Source: Deltaproteobacteria bacterium (GTDB lineage Bacteria > Desulfobacterota > Binatia > UTPRO1). Taken from it: a stretch of DNA of 64,000 bases. Shown here piece by piece: positions 17,139 through 25,230 of the stretch. Within the stretch, counting starts at the first letter, position 1. Every line of letters begins with the position of its first letter. The notes under the pieces were generated by a model. The model ran no database searches. It saw nothing but the letters and a program-made list of their open reading frames with translations, and had not been told where the DNA came from. A program made the translations under genes and the position numbers. The DNA is taken from assembly GCA_020852955.1 (NCBI GenBank), contig JADYZW010000044.1:1-64000 (forward strand). The letters run 5' to 3'.

Positions 17139-18425
17139 TCACCGCACCGAGTCGAGGAGGGCGTTCAGGTGGGCAACTGCCGCCGGGCTGTCGAGGATAC
17201 CCATGTGGGTCTCGTCGAAGCCGCGGAGCGACCGCGCCTCTTCCTGCGCCTCGGGACGCAGCTGGCTCGCCACCGCGACGACGCCGTCGCTGGCGCAGCC
17301 GCCCTTGAAGCCGAAGAGCATGTGATACGCGAGCGTGTCCGGGAGGCGCCGGCGGCGCGTCCGCTTGCCCGGATCGTCGTAGAAGAGGCCGCCGAGGTAG
17401 TCGCTGTCGGGCGCGAGCGCGTACCACGAGCGCACGACCACCGGAGACTCCTCGACACCCTCGCCAGCCGACTCCATGCCGCCGAAAGGCGACGAGACGG
17501 TGACGAAGAGCCGGATCGGATCCGTGACGCTGGTCCGGTGGTGGCGCAGCACGAAGCCGCGCGAGACGAGCCCGCCCATGCTGTGGGCGACGACGACCGC
17601 GGTGTCGAAGCGCAGGCGCACCTCGAGCCGGGTGTAGAGCTCGTCGAGCCAGGTGACGAGCGTGTCGAGGCGCGCCCCCGACGGGTAGTAGACGACCCAG
17701 GGCTGGAAGCGCGCGCGATCGAGCTTCGCGATCATGGTCCGGAAATTCCGCGGCGAGGCGTTGATGCCGTGCACGAAGAGGACCGGGATGCGCTTCGGAT
17801 CGTACGGCTCGAGGAAGTAGATGCCGGCGCGCCCCGCGATCAGGAAGTCGTAGAACTTCCACATGCTCGCGGCCGCCACATCGTCCGCGAAGCGCGGATC
17901 GTCGAGCGTCGCGAGCTCGCCGACCCGGCTGAGGGCGTAGATGCTCTTGATCTTCTGCTCCTCCTCGCCGCGCGCCATGAGACCCTGGAGCGTGTACGTG
18001 CCGGCCTTGACCGGCCGACCCGCGTACGGAACCACGATATCGATGCCCGCGGCCTTCTGCCCGGCCGTCAGCGTGAGGGGCTTTGCCGGATCGGAACGGT
18101 AGAAGGGCTCGTCCCGGTACGCGCCGTCCCCGTTGACGTCCTCGAACGCCGCGACCCAGTACGTACCGGCCTGCACGACGAAGACCCACGCGCCGGGCTT
18201 CGACGCCGTGAAGTAGTCGACGAGCTGGTAGTCGTCGCCGCCGCGCCCGAAGAGCGCCACGACGAGCGGTCCTCGCGGCGGCTTCTCCGCCGCGACCGTC
18301 CCCGAGACGACGCAGAACTCGTCGGCGAGGCGCTGCTCGCCCTTCACGGCGAGGATGGTGGAGCAGCCGGCGACGGCGACCGTCGCCAGCGCGATGCCGA
18401 GGCCCTTTCCGATTCGCGTCCTCAT
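17139..18425 (-). CDS. Lipoprotein alpha/beta hydrolase (lipase-like)
   Basis: 428 residues. The lipobox VAGC at residues 17-20 marks a lipoprotein. An N-terminal beta-rich domain (about 30-150, with VNGDGAYRDEPFY reminiscent of a calcium loop) precedes an alpha/beta hydrolase domain. The latter has the oxyanion segment PVLFVHGINASP, nucleophile Ser282 in AHSMGG, and a C-terminal DETHMGIL His consistent with a Ser-Asp-His triad. It is likely an esterase or lipase in the periplasm or outer membrane. It is the last gene of a minus-strand run (ThDP enzyme, AraC regulator, beta-barrel, hydrolase) with gaps of 18-28 bases, so it is probably one operon. Confidence 0.87.
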   Translation of the reverse strand: MRTRIGKGLGIALATVAVAGCSTILAVKGEQRLADEFCVVSGTVAAEKPPRGPLVVALFGRGGDDYQLVDYFTASKPGAWVFVVQAGTYWVAAFEDVNGDGAYRDEPFYRSDPAKPLTLTAGQKAAGIDIVVPYAGRPVKAGTYTLQGLMARGEEEQKIKSIYALSRVGELATLDDPRFADDVAAASMWKFYDFLIAGRAGIYFLEPYDPKRIPVLFVHGINASPRNFRTMIAKLDRARFQPWVVYYPSGARLDTLVTWLDELYTRLEVRLRFDTAVVVAHSMGGLVSRGFVLRHHRTSVTDPIRLFVTVSSPFGGMESAGEGVEESPVVVRSWYALAPDSDYLGGLFYDDPGKRTRRRRLPDTLAYHMLFGFKGGCASDGVVAVASQLRPEAQEEARSLRGFDETHMGILDSPAAVAHLNALLDSVR

Positions 18426-18452
18426 GAGACCGCCAGCGACGACCGCCGCGCG

Positions 18453-19274
18453 TCAGCGCGGGAACAGGAGGAAGAAGGCGAAGCGCAGCCCCCAATCGGG
18501 AGCGCCTGCCGGTCCCTCCGCGTACCACTTGGGACCGAGCTGGAGCTGGATCGGCACGCCCTTCACCTTGAGGAGCTGCGCCGCGGTCGCAATCAGCGGC
18601 ACCGTCCACTTGGTCCGCCCCCAATCGTAGGTCGACTCGGTCGACACGCTGAAGGTCGTGTAGGTCTTCGTGGTGTAGGCGAGGAAGGGCTGGAGGAACG
18701 TCGCATTCACGTTACGTGTGTGGCTCGTCCCGGCGACCGACCAGATGTGGTTCGCGAGCACCCCGTAGGTGAAGCCGTGCTCCTGCCGCAGCACCACGGC
18801 CGTCGGGCCGAGGCCGAGCTTCTCGCCCCCCAGGAACTCCTCCGTCGCCGTCGGCAGCAGGACGACCGGTCCGGCGCCCCAGACGAGCCCGGCCGGTCCG
18901 GGCGCGCTCGGCGAGAGGAAGAGGCTCTGCACCACGTCGCCGAGGCCGAACTGCTCGGTATTCGGGACGAGGTCGTCCTGGTGGATCACCGGAGCGATCG
19001 TCCGCGAGATGAGGTTCCAGTGCTGTCCGAGCGGGATCGGAATCACGGGCTGCACGTTCAGCGTGTACTTGAATCCGTCGCTGCTCCGCCCCGCACCCCA
19101 CTCGAAGTTGCTCTGGAGCGGCACGCTGATCAGCGAGGCGACCGGGTTCTGCAGCTTCTTCGCAAGCTCGGCGCCGTCGTCCTCCGCCGCGACGTGGGTC
19201 GCGACGAGAACGAGCATCAGGGCGTACGCGATCACCCTGTATGGCCGGCCGGCGATCGGTATGCGTCGGAGCAT
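18453..19274 (-). CDS. Outer-membrane beta-barrel, phenol-degradation MetA-pathway/'neuromedin U'-type
   Basis: 273 residues. The signal peptide ends near HVAA (residue 30). Alternating beta strands follow, with landmarks ELAKKLQNPVASLISVPLQSN near 38, VQPVIPIPLGQHWNLISRT near 73 and GLGDVVQSLFLSP near 105. The C-terminal strand is aromatic (LRFAFFLLFPR). These match a family often auto-named transporter or neuromedin U, related to the MetA-pathway barrel proposed for aromatic uptake. The ATG at 19274 is preceded by GGAGGG. It sits between the AraC regulator and the lipoprotein hydrolase in the same operon, which supports an uptake or export role for the operon's substrate. Confidence 0.82.
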   Translation of the reverse strand: MLRRIPIAGRPYRVIAYALMLVLVATHVAAEDDGAELAKKLQNPVASLISVPLQSNFEWGAGRSSDGFKYTLNVQPVIPIPLGQHWNLISRTIAPVIHQDDLVPNTEQFGLGDVVQSLFLSPSAPGPAGLVWGAGPVVLLPTATEEFLGGEKLGLGPTAVVLRQEHGFTYGVLANHIWSVAGTSHTRNVNATFLQPFLAYTTKTYTTFSVSTESTYDWGRTKWTVPLIATAAQLLKVKGVPIQLQLGPKWYAEGPAGAPDWGLRFAFFLLFPR

Positions 19275-19291
19275 CTCGAGCCCTCCTTTCG

Positions 19292-20335
19292 TCACACGAC
19301 GGGTTGCCACTGCGCGACGGCCCGCCGCACGGGCGGCGGCGCCGTACCGGCGAACGCGGCGCGCACCCGGCCCCGGTACGCGCTCGGCGTCGCCCCGCTC
19401 CAGCGCCGGAACGCGCGCGTCAGATGCGCGCCATCGCGATACCCGACCGCGCGCGCGACCTCGCGGATCTCGATGTCACGCGCGAGCAGATCCGCGGCGA
19501 CTTGAAAGCGCGTTTCGCCGAGCACGCGCGCGTAGGTCGTACCCGCCTCGGCGAGGCGCCGTTGCAGCGTACGCGGCGTCGTGCCGATGGTCTCGGCGAG
19601 CACCTCGATGCGGACGGCATCCGTCCGGAGCACGCGCCCGAGCCACTGGCGGAGGCTCGGGACGAGCGCGGCGGCAGGACGCGTACCGTACCAATCGACG
19701 AGCTCCCGCGTCGCGTGGACGGGCGATCCCGCCGGGGAAGCGGTCATCGGCAGCACCCGCGGCTCGAGAGCGACCGCGCAGCGGTCGCCCCCGAAGCGGA
19801 GGTCGACGCGCTCGTTCCATGGCGTGTCGGCGACCGAGCGCGGCACCTCCTTCCGCAGGTGTATTGTCGGCCGCCACGCGCCGCGCGCGAGCGAGGCCAG
19901 CAGACCGGCGACGAGGAGGATGGCGTACTGGCTCATCTGCCCGTTCGGGTCGTCGAGGCGCACCGTGAACCGTTGGCAGAGGAGCGGCGGGGCGTGTGCG
20001 GCGTCGAACCAGTAGGCCTCTCCCGAATGGTGGCTCGCGTGGAACCGCCGCGCCGTCGCCAGCACGTCCTGCAGCGACGCCGCGCGCGCCAGCATCCGTC
20101 CGTACGTTCCGAGCTCCGCGACGTGCGTGGTGGCCGCGACCGTCGCGCCGAGATGCTCGACCCCCGACACCCGCGCCGCCTCGGCGACGAAGGCCGTGCC
20201 GAGCCAGACCGGCAGCAGCGCCTCGGGATCGCGCAGCAGCTCGATCGGCAGATGGACGCGTTCCGCGATGCGCTCGACCGGCGCTCCGATCCGCCGCAGG
20301 AAGCGCTCGAACGGTCGGACGATCGCGACCCGCAT
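19292..20335 (-). CDS. AraC family transcriptional regulator (OruR/ArgR-like type)
   Basis: 347 residues. An N-terminal arabinose-binding-like ligand domain (about 15-200) is followed by a C-terminal double helix-turn-helix. LAETIGTTPRTLQRRLAEAG and EVARAVGYRDGAHLTRAFRRW are the two AraC recognition segments. The start codon ATG 20335 lies 20 bases downstream of the ThDP-enzyme stop, and the frame also continues upstream through that gene. The operon position suggests it regulates the cluster. A paralogous-type AraC protein sits divergently at 22324, so the locus carries two regulators of the same class. Confidence 0.9.
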   Translation of the reverse strand: MRVAIVRPFERFLRRIGAPVERIAERVHLPIELLRDPEALLPVWLGTAFVAEAARVSGVEHLGATVAATTHVAELGTYGRMLARAASLQDVLATARRFHASHHSGEAYWFDAAHAPPLLCQRFTVRLDDPNGQMSQYAILLVAGLLASLARGAWRPTIHLRKEVPRSVADTPWNERVDLRFGGDRCAVALEPRVLPMTASPAGSPVHATRELVDWYGTRPAAALVPSLRQWLGRVLRTDAVRIEVLAETIGTTPRTLQRRLAEAGTTYARVLGETRFQVAADLLARDIEIREVARAVGYRDGAHLTRAFRRWSGATPSAYRGRVRAAFAGTAPPPVRRAVAQWQPVV

Positions 20336-20355
20336 CAAGGCGAGGCGCGCCGCCC

Positions 20356-22062
20356 TCAACCTTGCGACCCCTGATAGACCTCGAAGAAGCGGGTCATCAT
20401 GTCGGGCGGGAGCGCAAGGTTGGCGTCGCGGGCGGTGCGCAGGCAAACGACGGTCGGGCTGGCCGCGCTGCGGGCCGCGGCGAGCGCCGGCGCGAGGTCC
20501 TCGAGCCGGTCGACGTAGGCCGGCCGGCAGCCGAGGCCCTCGCCCACCGTGTCCCAGCGGACGTCGCCCATCGCGGTGCCGAAGGTGCGCTGGTAGAGCA
20601 GGCGCTCGTTCAGCTCCTCCATCGTCCACGAGCCCTCGGCGAAGACGATGGTGGTGATGGCGATGCCCTCGCGCGCGGCGCTCTGCATCTCCATGAAGTG
20701 GAAGCCGGCGGCGCCGTCGCCGGTCACGCACACGACCTCGCGCTCCGGCGCCCCGAGCTTGGCGCCGATCGCCGACGGGATGCCGGTGCCGAGCATGCCG
20801 AGCTCGAGGATGCTGTGGTACGATCGCGGCCCCGTCGCCGGCAGGCAGGTGTGCGCCCAGAGCGACGTGTTGCCTCCGTCGGTCACGTAGACGGCGTCCT
20901 TGCCGAACACCTCGCCGACGACGCGCATCGCGTGCGCCGGATGGATGCCCGGGCCGGACCACGCCGCGACGGGCCCGAGCGTCTCCGCGCGCCACTTCGC
21001 CTCCACCTCGGCGTAGCGCGCCGCCGCCCCGGCGTCGGCCCCCGTCGCGCCGAGCGACCGGAACGCGGCGACGAGGCCCGGGACCGCGGTCGCGAGGTCG
21101 GCGACGACGCCGAGCGCGACCGGCCGCGTGACGCCGACGTGGCGCGGATCGACGTCGATCTGGATCAGGCGCTGCGCCGCCGGGTCACCCCAGTACTTGT
21201 CGAACGGCAGGTCGAGGTTCCCGAGCCTCGACCCGAGCACGCAGACGACGTCGGCCTCGCGGCGCGCGAGGTCCGCCCCCGGCCCGTAGCCGTGCAGGCG
21301 GCTCGGGTGATCGATCGGAAAGGCCGCGCGGCCGGCCATCGTGGTGACGACGGAGCAGCGCAGGAGCTCGGCGAGCTCGCGCACGGCCGCGCCCGCGCCG
21401 GCGCGATCGACGCCCGACCCTACGACGAGGAGCGGGCGGCGCGCCGCGCGCAGCATCTCGGCCGCGGCGCGGAGCTGCGCGTCGGCGGCCTGCGGGAGCG
21501 CCGCGCGCGAGGCGGCCGGCGGCACGATGCGGACGCTCGCCGGGTCGCCGGTCGCGTAGAGCACGGGCGCCGGGACCTCGAGATGCACGGGCCCGGGTCG
21601 CCCGGACCACATCTCCCGGAACGCGAGCGCCGTGACCTCGGGAATGCGGCTCCAGTCGAAGATCGGCCCGCCCCACTTCACCGTCGGGCGGAAGACGTCG
21701 AGCTGGTCCTGCCCCTGGAACGTCGACGGCGGCGACGGGTACACGATGCCGAGGCGGTGCTGCGACGTGATCACCACCACCGGCACGCCCTCGTGGCGCG
21801 CGGTGATCACGCCCGGCAGGAGGTTGGCGGACCCGGGACCGGGATTGCCGAGCACGGCCGCGACCTGTCCCGTCGTCTTGTAGAGGCCCTCCGCCATGTG
21901 CACCGCCGCGGCCTCGTGGCGGATCGGCACGAGGCGGATGCCGTGCGCGTCGAGGCTCGCGAGCAGCGGGTCGACCTCCGGACACGGGAGACCGAAGACA
22001 ACGCGGATGCCCTCGTTGGCAAGACAGCGGGCGAGCAGCTCGCCGCCGGTGACGTCACTCAT
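20356..22062 (-). CDS. Thiamine diphosphate-dependent enzyme (acetolactate synthase/benzoylformate decarboxylase superfamily)
   Basis: 568 residues with the three-domain ThDP architecture. The N-terminal Pyr domain has the catalytic Glu in RHEAAAVHMAEG near 50 and GNPGPGSAN near 73. The central domain (about 195-330) is followed by a C-terminal PP domain with GDGAAGFHFMEMQSAAREGI (Mg/ThDP motif) near 447. ThDP enzymes of this group ligate or decarboxylate 2-oxo acids. The substrate cannot be assigned, and there is no small-subunit gene beside it, arguing against a biosynthetic acetolactate synthase. ATG 22062 follows AGGAGGCGATC. It is first gene of the operon that continues with an AraC regulator, a barrel and a hydrolase. 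Confidence 0.88.
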   Translation of the reverse strand: MSDVTGGELLARCLANEGIRVVFGLPCPEVDPLLASLDAHGIRLVPIRHEAAAVHMAEGLYKTTGQVAAVLGNPGPGSANLLPGVITARHEGVPVVVITSQHRLGIVYPSPPSTFQGQDQLDVFRPTVKWGGPIFDWSRIPEVTALAFREMWSGRPGPVHLEVPAPVLYATGDPASVRIVPPAASRAALPQAADAQLRAAAEMLRAARRPLLVVGSGVDRAGAGAAVRELAELLRCSVVTTMAGRAAFPIDHPSRLHGYGPGADLARREADVVCVLGSRLGNLDLPFDKYWGDPAAQRLIQIDVDPRHVGVTRPVALGVVADLATAVPGLVAAFRSLGATGADAGAAARYAEVEAKWRAETLGPVAAWSGPGIHPAHAMRVVGEVFGKDAVYVTDGGNTSLWAHTCLPATGPRSYHSILELGMLGTGIPSAIGAKLGAPEREVVCVTGDGAAGFHFMEMQSAAREGIAITTIVFAEGSWTMEELNERLLYQRTFGTAMGDVRWDTVGEGLGCRPAYVDRLEDLAPALAAARSAASPTVVCLRTARDANLALPPDMMTRFFEVYQGSQG

Positions 22063-22323
22063 GATCGCCTCCTATGGCAGATAGTCCGATTGCCGGGCGA
22101 AACGCAGCGTGACCGCGCGCGCGAGCCGCAGCGAGATCCGCCGCCGCGCATGGCGTATCTGTCGATGCCGTTTGCGCGGCGCACCCCGCTCCGCGGCTCG
22201 ACGCTGGCGTCCCGTGCCTCCATCGCGGATCGCGATCCTACCCGCACGCCGGAGGACCGTGTTGCCCGAACGCGCCAAAGAACGGTTGATTCGCGCCAAC
22301 GACCCGGGGTAAGCGACCGCCCG

Positions 22324-23337
22324 ATGGGCGAGCGCACCACGGGCGCCGGCGGTATCCAGGTCGGGGATATGCTTGGGAATCTTCGGCATCTCGGGCTCGA
22401 TCCCGAGCCGATTTGCCGCGCCGTCGGCCTCGATCACGCGACGCTCCTCCTTCCGACCACGCGGGTGCCGTGGCGCGTGGTCCGCCAGGTCCTGAGCGCG
22501 GCCGAGGCGGCGCGCGGCGACCCGCTCGTCGCCCTGCACGCGGCCGAGCGCGGCTCGCGCGACCTCTTGAGCTACCTCGTCACGACCCAGCCGACGGTCG
22601 CGGACGCGCTCGCGGAGCTCACCCGTTTCCTCGTGGTCTCGATGGACGACGTGGAGGTCGCGTGGGAGCGCCGCCCCGGCGGCGCCGCCGCCGTCTTCGG
22701 AGCCTGGCCCGAGGCGGCGGGCGCCGCCCGCCAGCTCGCCGAGTATCTCGCCGGCGTGATCGTCACCGACCTGGCGCGCTCGACGGGCGAGCGGTTCCGT
22801 CCGAGCGAGGTCCACTTCCCCCACGCACGCGCGGGCAATCCGGCCGAATACGAGCGCGTCCTGCGGTGCCGCGTGGCGTTCCGGCAGCCCCGCTTCGCGA
22901 TCGTCGTCTCCGACGCGATGCTGCGCTCGCCCCTCGACACGCAGAGTCCGGAGGTCGCGGCGGTGCTGCGTGCGACCGCCGAGCAGCAGCGCGGCGTCGC
23001 CGCGGCCGCGTCGACCCGCCGCCGCGTCGGCGCCGCGCTCCGCGCCGCGCTCGCGCGCCGCGAGGACGCATCGCCGGAAACGGTTGCGAAGCGGCTGGCC
23101 CTGAGCCATCGCACGCTGCAACGCCGCCTCGGGGACGAAGGCACGTCGTTTCGGGCGCTCCGCGACGAGACACGCCGCGAGCGCGCGCTCCAGCGCCTCA
23201 CCGACCCCGGGGCGACGATCGCGATCGTCGCCGACGAGATGGGCTTCGCCGACGTCGGCGCGTTCCACAAGGCGTTCCGCCGCTGGACCGGCACGTCGCC
23301 GCACGCCTACCGGCGGTCGGCGCTTTCGCGCGGCTGA
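22324..23337 (+). CDS. AraC family transcriptional regulator
   Basis: 337 residues: an N-terminal arabinose-binding-like domain (about 20-205) and a C-terminal AraC DNA-binding domain with AKRLALSHRTLQRRLGDEG and VADEMGFADVGAFHKAFRRW. It is divergent from the ThDP-enzyme operon, with 261 bases between the two starts. That is the standard layout for a regulator controlling the opposite operon. The intergenic region shows no gene. ATG 22324 is the first sensible start; ATG 22369 would shorten the N-terminus by 15 residues. Confidence 0.9.
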   Translation: MGERTTGAGGIQVGDMLGNLRHLGLDPEPICRAVGLDHATLLLPTTRVPWRVVRQVLSAAEAARGDPLVALHAAERGSRDLLSYLVTTQPTVADALAELTRFLVVSMDDVEVAWERRPGGAAAVFGAWPEAAGAARQLAEYLAGVIVTDLARSTGERFRPSEVHFPHARAGNPAEYERVLRCRVAFRQPRFAIVVSDAMLRSPLDTQSPEVAAVLRATAEQQRGVAAAASTRRRVGAALRAALARREDASPETVAKRLALSHRTLQRRLGDEGTSFRALRDETRRERALQRLTDPGATIAIVADEMGFADVGAFHKAFRRWTGTSPHAYRRSALSRG

Positions 23338-23464
23338 CTCTCCCGCGCCGCTCCGGCGCAGCCGAGAATGGCGCGATCTGGCAATCCCCGGCTCGCATCC
23401 GCCGCGACCTCGGGCATCATCATGGCCCGCACGTTCCATTCAACGATCTCGAAGGAGAACGGAA

Positions 23465-24358
23465 GTGGCGATGACGACGAGAACGACGTCCTGGACGCGG
23501 CGCCGACACGCGCGTCTCGCGCTCACGCTGCCCGCGGGCGCGGTGGCGATCGCGGCCGCGTGTTTCACCGCGTGCGCGCACAAGACGCCGGCTCCGGAGG
23601 GTTCCGGTCCGCGCCCCGCTCCGCTCTTCTCGAGCGCCCCCGACCTCGAGCCGAAGGCGGTCGGCGTCCTGAAGGCGATGAGCTCGCGCCTCGCCTCGGC
23701 GCGCACGCTCGCGTTCACCGCCGTCGCGACCTACGAGAGCCCGAGCCGCTTCGGCCCGGAGATCGCCTACACGACGACCTCGGAGGTCGCGGTGCAGCGA
23801 CCGAACAAGCTCCGCGTCGTGACGCCCGGCGACGGGCCCGCGCAGCAGTTCTTCTACGATGGCAAGACCGTGACCGCGTACGCGCCCGGCGAGGACCTGG
23901 TCGCGACCGCCGCCCTCACGGGCACGATCGACGACGTGCTGCAGCAGGCCTACCACCAGGCCGACATCTACTTCCCGTTCACCGATGTCGTCGTCGCCGA
24001 CCCCTACAAGGACATCGCCGACGGGCTCAAGGTCGCGTTCTACGTCGGGCAGTCGCAGGTGATCGACGGCATCACGACCGACATGGTCGTGATCGCGAAC
24101 GAGCGCGTGTTCGCGCAGATCTGGGTGGGCGCGAAGGACCAGCTGCCGCGGCGCGTGCGCGCCATCTACCTCGACGACCCGGCGCGGCTGCGGCACGAGG
24201 TCGCGCTCTCGCGCTGGCAGGTGAACGGCGCGGTGCCTTCGTTCGCGGCACCCGCGAAGGCGGCGAAAGCGAAACACATCGCGTTCGCGCGGCCGGAGCC
24301 GCAGCCACCCGCGGGCGCGCCGGCGACCACGAAGGACGCACCCGCCGCGCTCCGCTGA
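23465..24358 (+). CDS. DUF2092 domain protein, exported or lipoprotein
   Basis: 297 residues. A hydrophobic export segment (about 17-35) contains FTAC, a possible lipobox at Cys36-37. The DUF2092 domain follows: AVGVLKAMSSRLASARTLAFTAVATYES near 67, VQRPNKLRVVTPGDG near 110, FFYDGKTVTAYAPGEDL near 130, then a LolA-like beta half-barrel and a Pro/Ala-rich end. The fold resembles LolA/LolB-type lipid carriers; the function is not established. GTG 23465 follows AGGAGAACGGAA, a good ribosome-binding site. It heads a three-gene unit with the Gly-rich protein and the arylsulfatase (gaps of 26 and 30 bases). As I recall, this gene trio recurs in other Proteobacteria. Confidence 0.85.
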   Translation: MAMTTRTTSWTRRRHARLALTLPAGAVAIAAACFTACAHKTPAPEGSGPRPAPLFSSAPDLEPKAVGVLKAMSSRLASARTLAFTAVATYESPSRFGPEIAYTTTSEVAVQRPNKLRVVTPGDGPAQQFFYDGKTVTAYAPGEDLVATAALTGTIDDVLQQAYHQADIYFPFTDVVVADPYKDIADGLKVAFYVGQSQVIDGITTDMVVIANERVFAQIWVGAKDQLPRRVRAIYLDDPARLRHEVALSRWQVNGAVPSFAAPAKAAKAKHIAFARPEPQPPAGAPATTKDAPAALR

Positions 24359-24384
24359 ACGCGACGAGCACACGGAGGACGATC

Positions 24385-25200
24385 ATGCGAACGATCATCG
24401 CGGTGTTGGCTGGGTTGTCGTTGGTCGCCGGCGCGGCGGCCAACGCGCTCGCGTTCGGTCACGCCGGCGGCGGCTCGTGGAGCCACACGGGCATGCGCGG
24501 CAGCACCATCTCGGGCGGCGGTGGCTCGTGGAGCGCACAGGGCTTCCGTGGCGGCGAGGCGTCGGGCGGTGGCGGCTCGTGGAGCGGCCAGGGCTTCCGC
24601 GGCTCGACCGCGTCGGGCGGCGGTGGCTCGTGGAACGCGCAGGGCTTCCGCGGCGGCGACGCGTCGGGTGGCGGCGGGTCGTGGAGCGGCGAGGGTTTCC
24701 GCGGCACGACCACACAAGGCGGCGGCGGTTCCTGGAGCGCCGAAGGCTACCGCGGCGGGTACGCCGCGGGCGGCAGCGGCGAGTGGCACGGCACGACCTA
24801 CGCCGGCACGACCGCCTACGGCTACCACGGCGGCGCCTACTACGGCGGCACCTACGCGACCTACCACCCGCCGACGGTCGTCAACACGTACTACGGGAGC
24901 GGCTGCACGAACTGCGGCGGCTGGAACGCGGCGGGCGCGGCCGCGGTTGGGCTCGCGGCGGGTGCCGCGATCGGCGCCGCGAGCGCGAACGCGGCGAACC
25001 AGAACGCGACCGCGAACGCGTACGCGGCGGGCGTCGCGGCGGGGCAGGCCTCGAACGTCGGAGCGATCGTCACCACGCTTCCTGCGCACTGCGCGTACGT
25101 CGCCGTCAGCGGCAACCCCTTTTACAGCTGCAACGGCATGTGGCTGAAGCCGTCGTACGGCGCGAACGGCGTCTTCTACCGCGTCGTCCCGGCGCCCTGA
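24385..25200 (+). CDS. Secreted Gly/Ser/Trp-rich repeat protein
   Basis: 271 residues. The signal peptide is cleaved near ALA (residue 23). About six 20-residue repeats follow, of the form GGGGSWSxxGFRGxxxSG (25-135), then Tyr/Gly-rich sequence, a CTNCGG pair, an Ala-rich helix region (about 185-225) and a C-terminal domain ending PAHCAYVAVSG ... WLKPSYGANGVFYRVVPAP. The repeats predict an extended or beta-stacked extracellular segment. The C-terminal end is the most conserved-looking part. The start ATG 24385 is preceded by GGAGGACGATC. It lies between DUF2092 and arylsulfatase genes and presumably acts with them at the cell surface. Function unknown. Confidence 0.85.
   Translation: MRTIIAVLAGLSLVAGAAANALAFGHAGGGSWSHTGMRGSTISGGGGSWSAQGFRGGEASGGGGSWSGQGFRGSTASGGGGSWNAQGFRGGDASGGGGSWSGEGFRGTTTQGGGGSWSAEGYRGGYAAGGSGEWHGTTYAGTTAYGYHGGAYYGGTYATYHPPTVVNTYYGSGCTNCGGWNAAGAAAVGLAAGAAIGAASANAANQNATANAYAAGVAAGQASNVGAIVTTLPAHCAYVAVSGNPFYSCNGMWLKPSYGANGVFYRVVPAP
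24460..24790 (+). repeat. In-gene ~60-bp tandem repeats encoding GGGGSWS units
   Basis: Six imperfect units of about 60 bases encode the Gly-rich Trp-containing repeats of the protein at 24385-25200. The opposite strand stays open as Pro/His-rich frames, which are artefacts. Confidence 0.85.
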
Positions 25201-25230
25201 AAGAACCCTGACTCAATGAGGAGCGTGAAC

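Noticed and set aside
20336..20995. Extension of the AraC frame into the ThDP-enzyme gene
   Set aside because: The upstream part is a shadow of the ThDP enzyme; the AraC domain starts at ATG 20335.
24477..25211. Alternative open frames over the Gly-rich gene on both strands
   Set aside because: Repeat-driven shadows; only the 24385 frame has a signal peptide and ribosome-binding site.
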